A DNA stretch of 16,796 nucleotides from Acidimicrobiia bacterium. Its GTDB lineage: Bacteria > Actinomycetota > Acidimicrobiia > Spongiisociales > JAENVV01. Every line of letters starts with the position of its first letter. The stretch's first letter is position 1. The DNA lies in contig CP070681.1 in NCBI GenBank assembly GCA_020352575.1, positions 1,413,908-1,430,703 on the forward strand. The letters are read 5' to 3'. The position numbers and the translations under genes are program-made. The notes beneath the pieces are model-generated. The model was not told the origin of the DNA. It searched no databases and saw only the letters and a list, made by a program, of their open reading frames with translations. Of the stretch, positions 15,577 through 16,796 are shown in pieces.

Positions 15577-16794
15577 ATGACCACCTACGCATACAAGGCC
15601 CAGGACACCCGGGGCAAGGTCAAGTCCGGTCAGGTGAAGGCCGCCTCCACTGCCGAAGCGGAGCGACAGCTCAAGGGCAAAGGGATGCAGCCGATCTCGA
15701 TCGAGGAATCGGTGGCCACCGGCCTCCAGGCCGACATCAACATCCCCGGCATCACCAACCGGGTCGCCCTGAAGGACATCACGGTCTTCTCGCGGCAGTT
15801 CGCGACGATGATCAACTCCGGGCTCTCGCTCTTGCGAGCCCTGGCCATCCTTGCCGAGCAGACCGAGAACAAGACACTCTCGAAGACGATCCTCGAGGTG
15901 AAGTCCTCTGTGGAGCAGGGTCACAGCCTCAGCCAGTCCATGGCCCAACACCCCAAGATCTTCAACCACCTCTACGTGGCGATGGTACGTGCCGGCGAGA
16001 CCGGTGGCGTGCTCGACGACTCCCTGAACCGCCTCGCGGAGACGCTCGAGAAGCAGATGTACCTCAAGCAGAAGATCAAGTCGGCGATGATGTACCCGGT
16101 CGCCGTCCTCGTGCTTGTCATCCTCATCGTTGCGGCGATGCTCATCTTCATCGTCCCGATGTTCGTCGACCTCTATGCCGACCTGGAGGGTGAGTTGCCG
16201 GCCATGACGAAGCTCCTGATCGGCCTCTCCGATGTGCTCGTCAGCTTCTGGTACCTGGTGTTGGGCGGGACGATCGGCGCCTACTTCGGGTTCCGGGCGT
16301 GGAAGGGCACCGACAAGGGTCGTCGCCAGTGGGATCGCATCAAGCTCAAGATGCCGGTCTTCGGCAAGCTCGTGCACAAGACGGCGATCGCTCGTTTCTC
16401 CCACACGCTTTCCGGGCTCATCACCACCGGGGTCCCGATCCTGCAGGCGATGGAGATCGTCGGCGACACCTCGGGCAACGCCGTGGTCGAGGATGCCCTC
16501 ATGGCGGCGAAGGCCTCGGTGTCCGAGGGTGAGTCGATCGCAGGACCATTGGCGGCCGCGGGCACCGTATTCCCCCCCATGGTGGTCCAAATGGTCTCCG
16601 TCGGTGAGGAGACCGGCGCCCTCGACCAGATGCTCGAGCGTATCGGCACCTTCTACGACCAGGAGGTCGACGCGATGGTGGAGGGGCTCACCTCCCTCAT
16701 CGAGCCGATCCTCATCGTCTTCATGGGTGGAGCAGTCGGTGGCATCCTCGTCTCCTTGTACCTCCCGATGTTCAACATCGTGAACCTCATCTAG
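15577..16794 (+). CDS. pilC: Type IV pilus inner-membrane platform protein PilC (GspF family)
   Basis: PilC forms the membrane platform on which PilB and PilT act during pilin addition and removal. The 405-residue protein is complete and of standard length. It starts with the usual TTYAYKAQDTRGKVKSG segment and has two T2SSF domains (about 65-190 and 270-395), each with the FSRQFATMINSG / FSHTLSGLITTG type helix and the AGETGG / VGEETGA turn. Three membrane spans are visible, about 173-197, 219-240 and 377-399. It follows pilT by 12 nt with a strong Shine-Dalgarno sequence, so it is in the same operon. The stop is 2 nt before the window end. A type II secretion GspF is the alternative, but the neighbouring pilT favours a pilus. 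Confidence 0.95.
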   Translation: MTTYAYKAQDTRGKVKSGQVKAASTAEAERQLKGKGMQPISIEESVATGLQADINIPGITNRVALKDITVFSRQFATMINSGLSLLRALAILAEQTENKTLSKTILEVKSSVEQGHSLSQSMAQHPKIFNHLYVAMVRAGETGGVLDDSLNRLAETLEKQMYLKQKIKSAMMYPVAVLVLVILIVAAMLIFIVPMFVDLYADLEGELPAMTKLLIGLSDVLVSFWYLVLGGTIGAYFGFRAWKGTDKGRRQWDRIKLKMPVFGKLVHKTAIARFSHTLSGLITTGVPILQAMEIVGDTSGNAVVEDALMAAKASVSEGESIAGPLAAAGTVFPPMVVQMVSVGEETGALDQMLERIGTFYDQEVDAMVEGLTSLIEPILIVFMGGAVGGILVSLYLPMFNIVNLI

Positions 16795-16796
16795 GC

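Noticed and set aside
15670..15697. CTCAAG-N14-GCCGATCT inside pilC
   Set aside because: Coding sequence near the pilC start, with a one-base shorter spacer and no gene start nearby downstream.
14833..16590. Minus-strand open frame of about 585 codons opposite pilT and pilC
   Set aside because: It is antisense to clear PilT and PilC motifs and its composition is typical of a shadow frame.

Overview
This is a GC-rich, almost fully coding segment with all genes on the + strand. It reads as the chromosome of an actinobacterium, most likely an uncultured or little-studied deep-branching class such as Acidimicrobiia. That placement is inferred from GC content, protein character and gene order. 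The order MBL hydrolase - hisS - aspS - rarA - alaS - ruvX - mltG - aroE matches, in outline, the block I recall from Mycobacterium (Rv2581c-Rv2552c).

Layout. 1-467: the 3' end of an unrecognised, beta-rich protein cut by the window edge. 489-1139: a glyoxalase II-like metallo-beta-lactamase hydrolase. 1196-4170: hisS and aspS, overlapping. 4183-5553: rarA, the replication-fork AAA+ ATPase. 5567-8188: alaS. 8185-8625: ruvX, overlapping alaS by ATGA. 8671-9699: mltG. 9696-10478: aroE, overlapping mltG by ATGA. These are housekeeping genes for aminoacyl-tRNA supply, genome maintenance, 16S rRNA maturation, peptidoglycan and the shikimate pathway.

After aroE the content changes to a type IV pilus (T4P) cluster that runs to the right edge: a DUF4388 protein with a long acidic tail (10518-12260), pilB (12262-13941), pilT (14008-15564) and pilC (15577-16794). 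PilB powers extension, PilT powers retraction and PilC is the inner-membrane platform. Pilin, prepilin peptidase and alignment genes are not in view and presumably lie further right.

Most interesting points. (1) Two near-identical promoter-like elements, CTCAAG-N15-GCCGA, precede the DUF4388 gene and pilT. They resemble sigma-28 (FliA/WhiG) promoters, and each sits just ahead of a strong Shine-Dalgarno sequence. (2) PilT carries an N-terminal domain of about 160 residues collinear with the MshEN/T2SSE_N domain of PilB, which ordinary PilT proteins lack. In both ATPases the residues linked to c-di-GMP binding are degenerate. (3) The DUF4388 protein has an acidic region of about 330 residues with hydrophobic islands and a basic end, and is a candidate uncharacterised pilus regulator. 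Together these suggest a pilus module with its own transcriptional and allosteric control.

There is no non-coding stretch longer than about 70 bases. I saw no tRNA, rRNA, CRISPR array, insertion sequence or clear intrinsic terminator.
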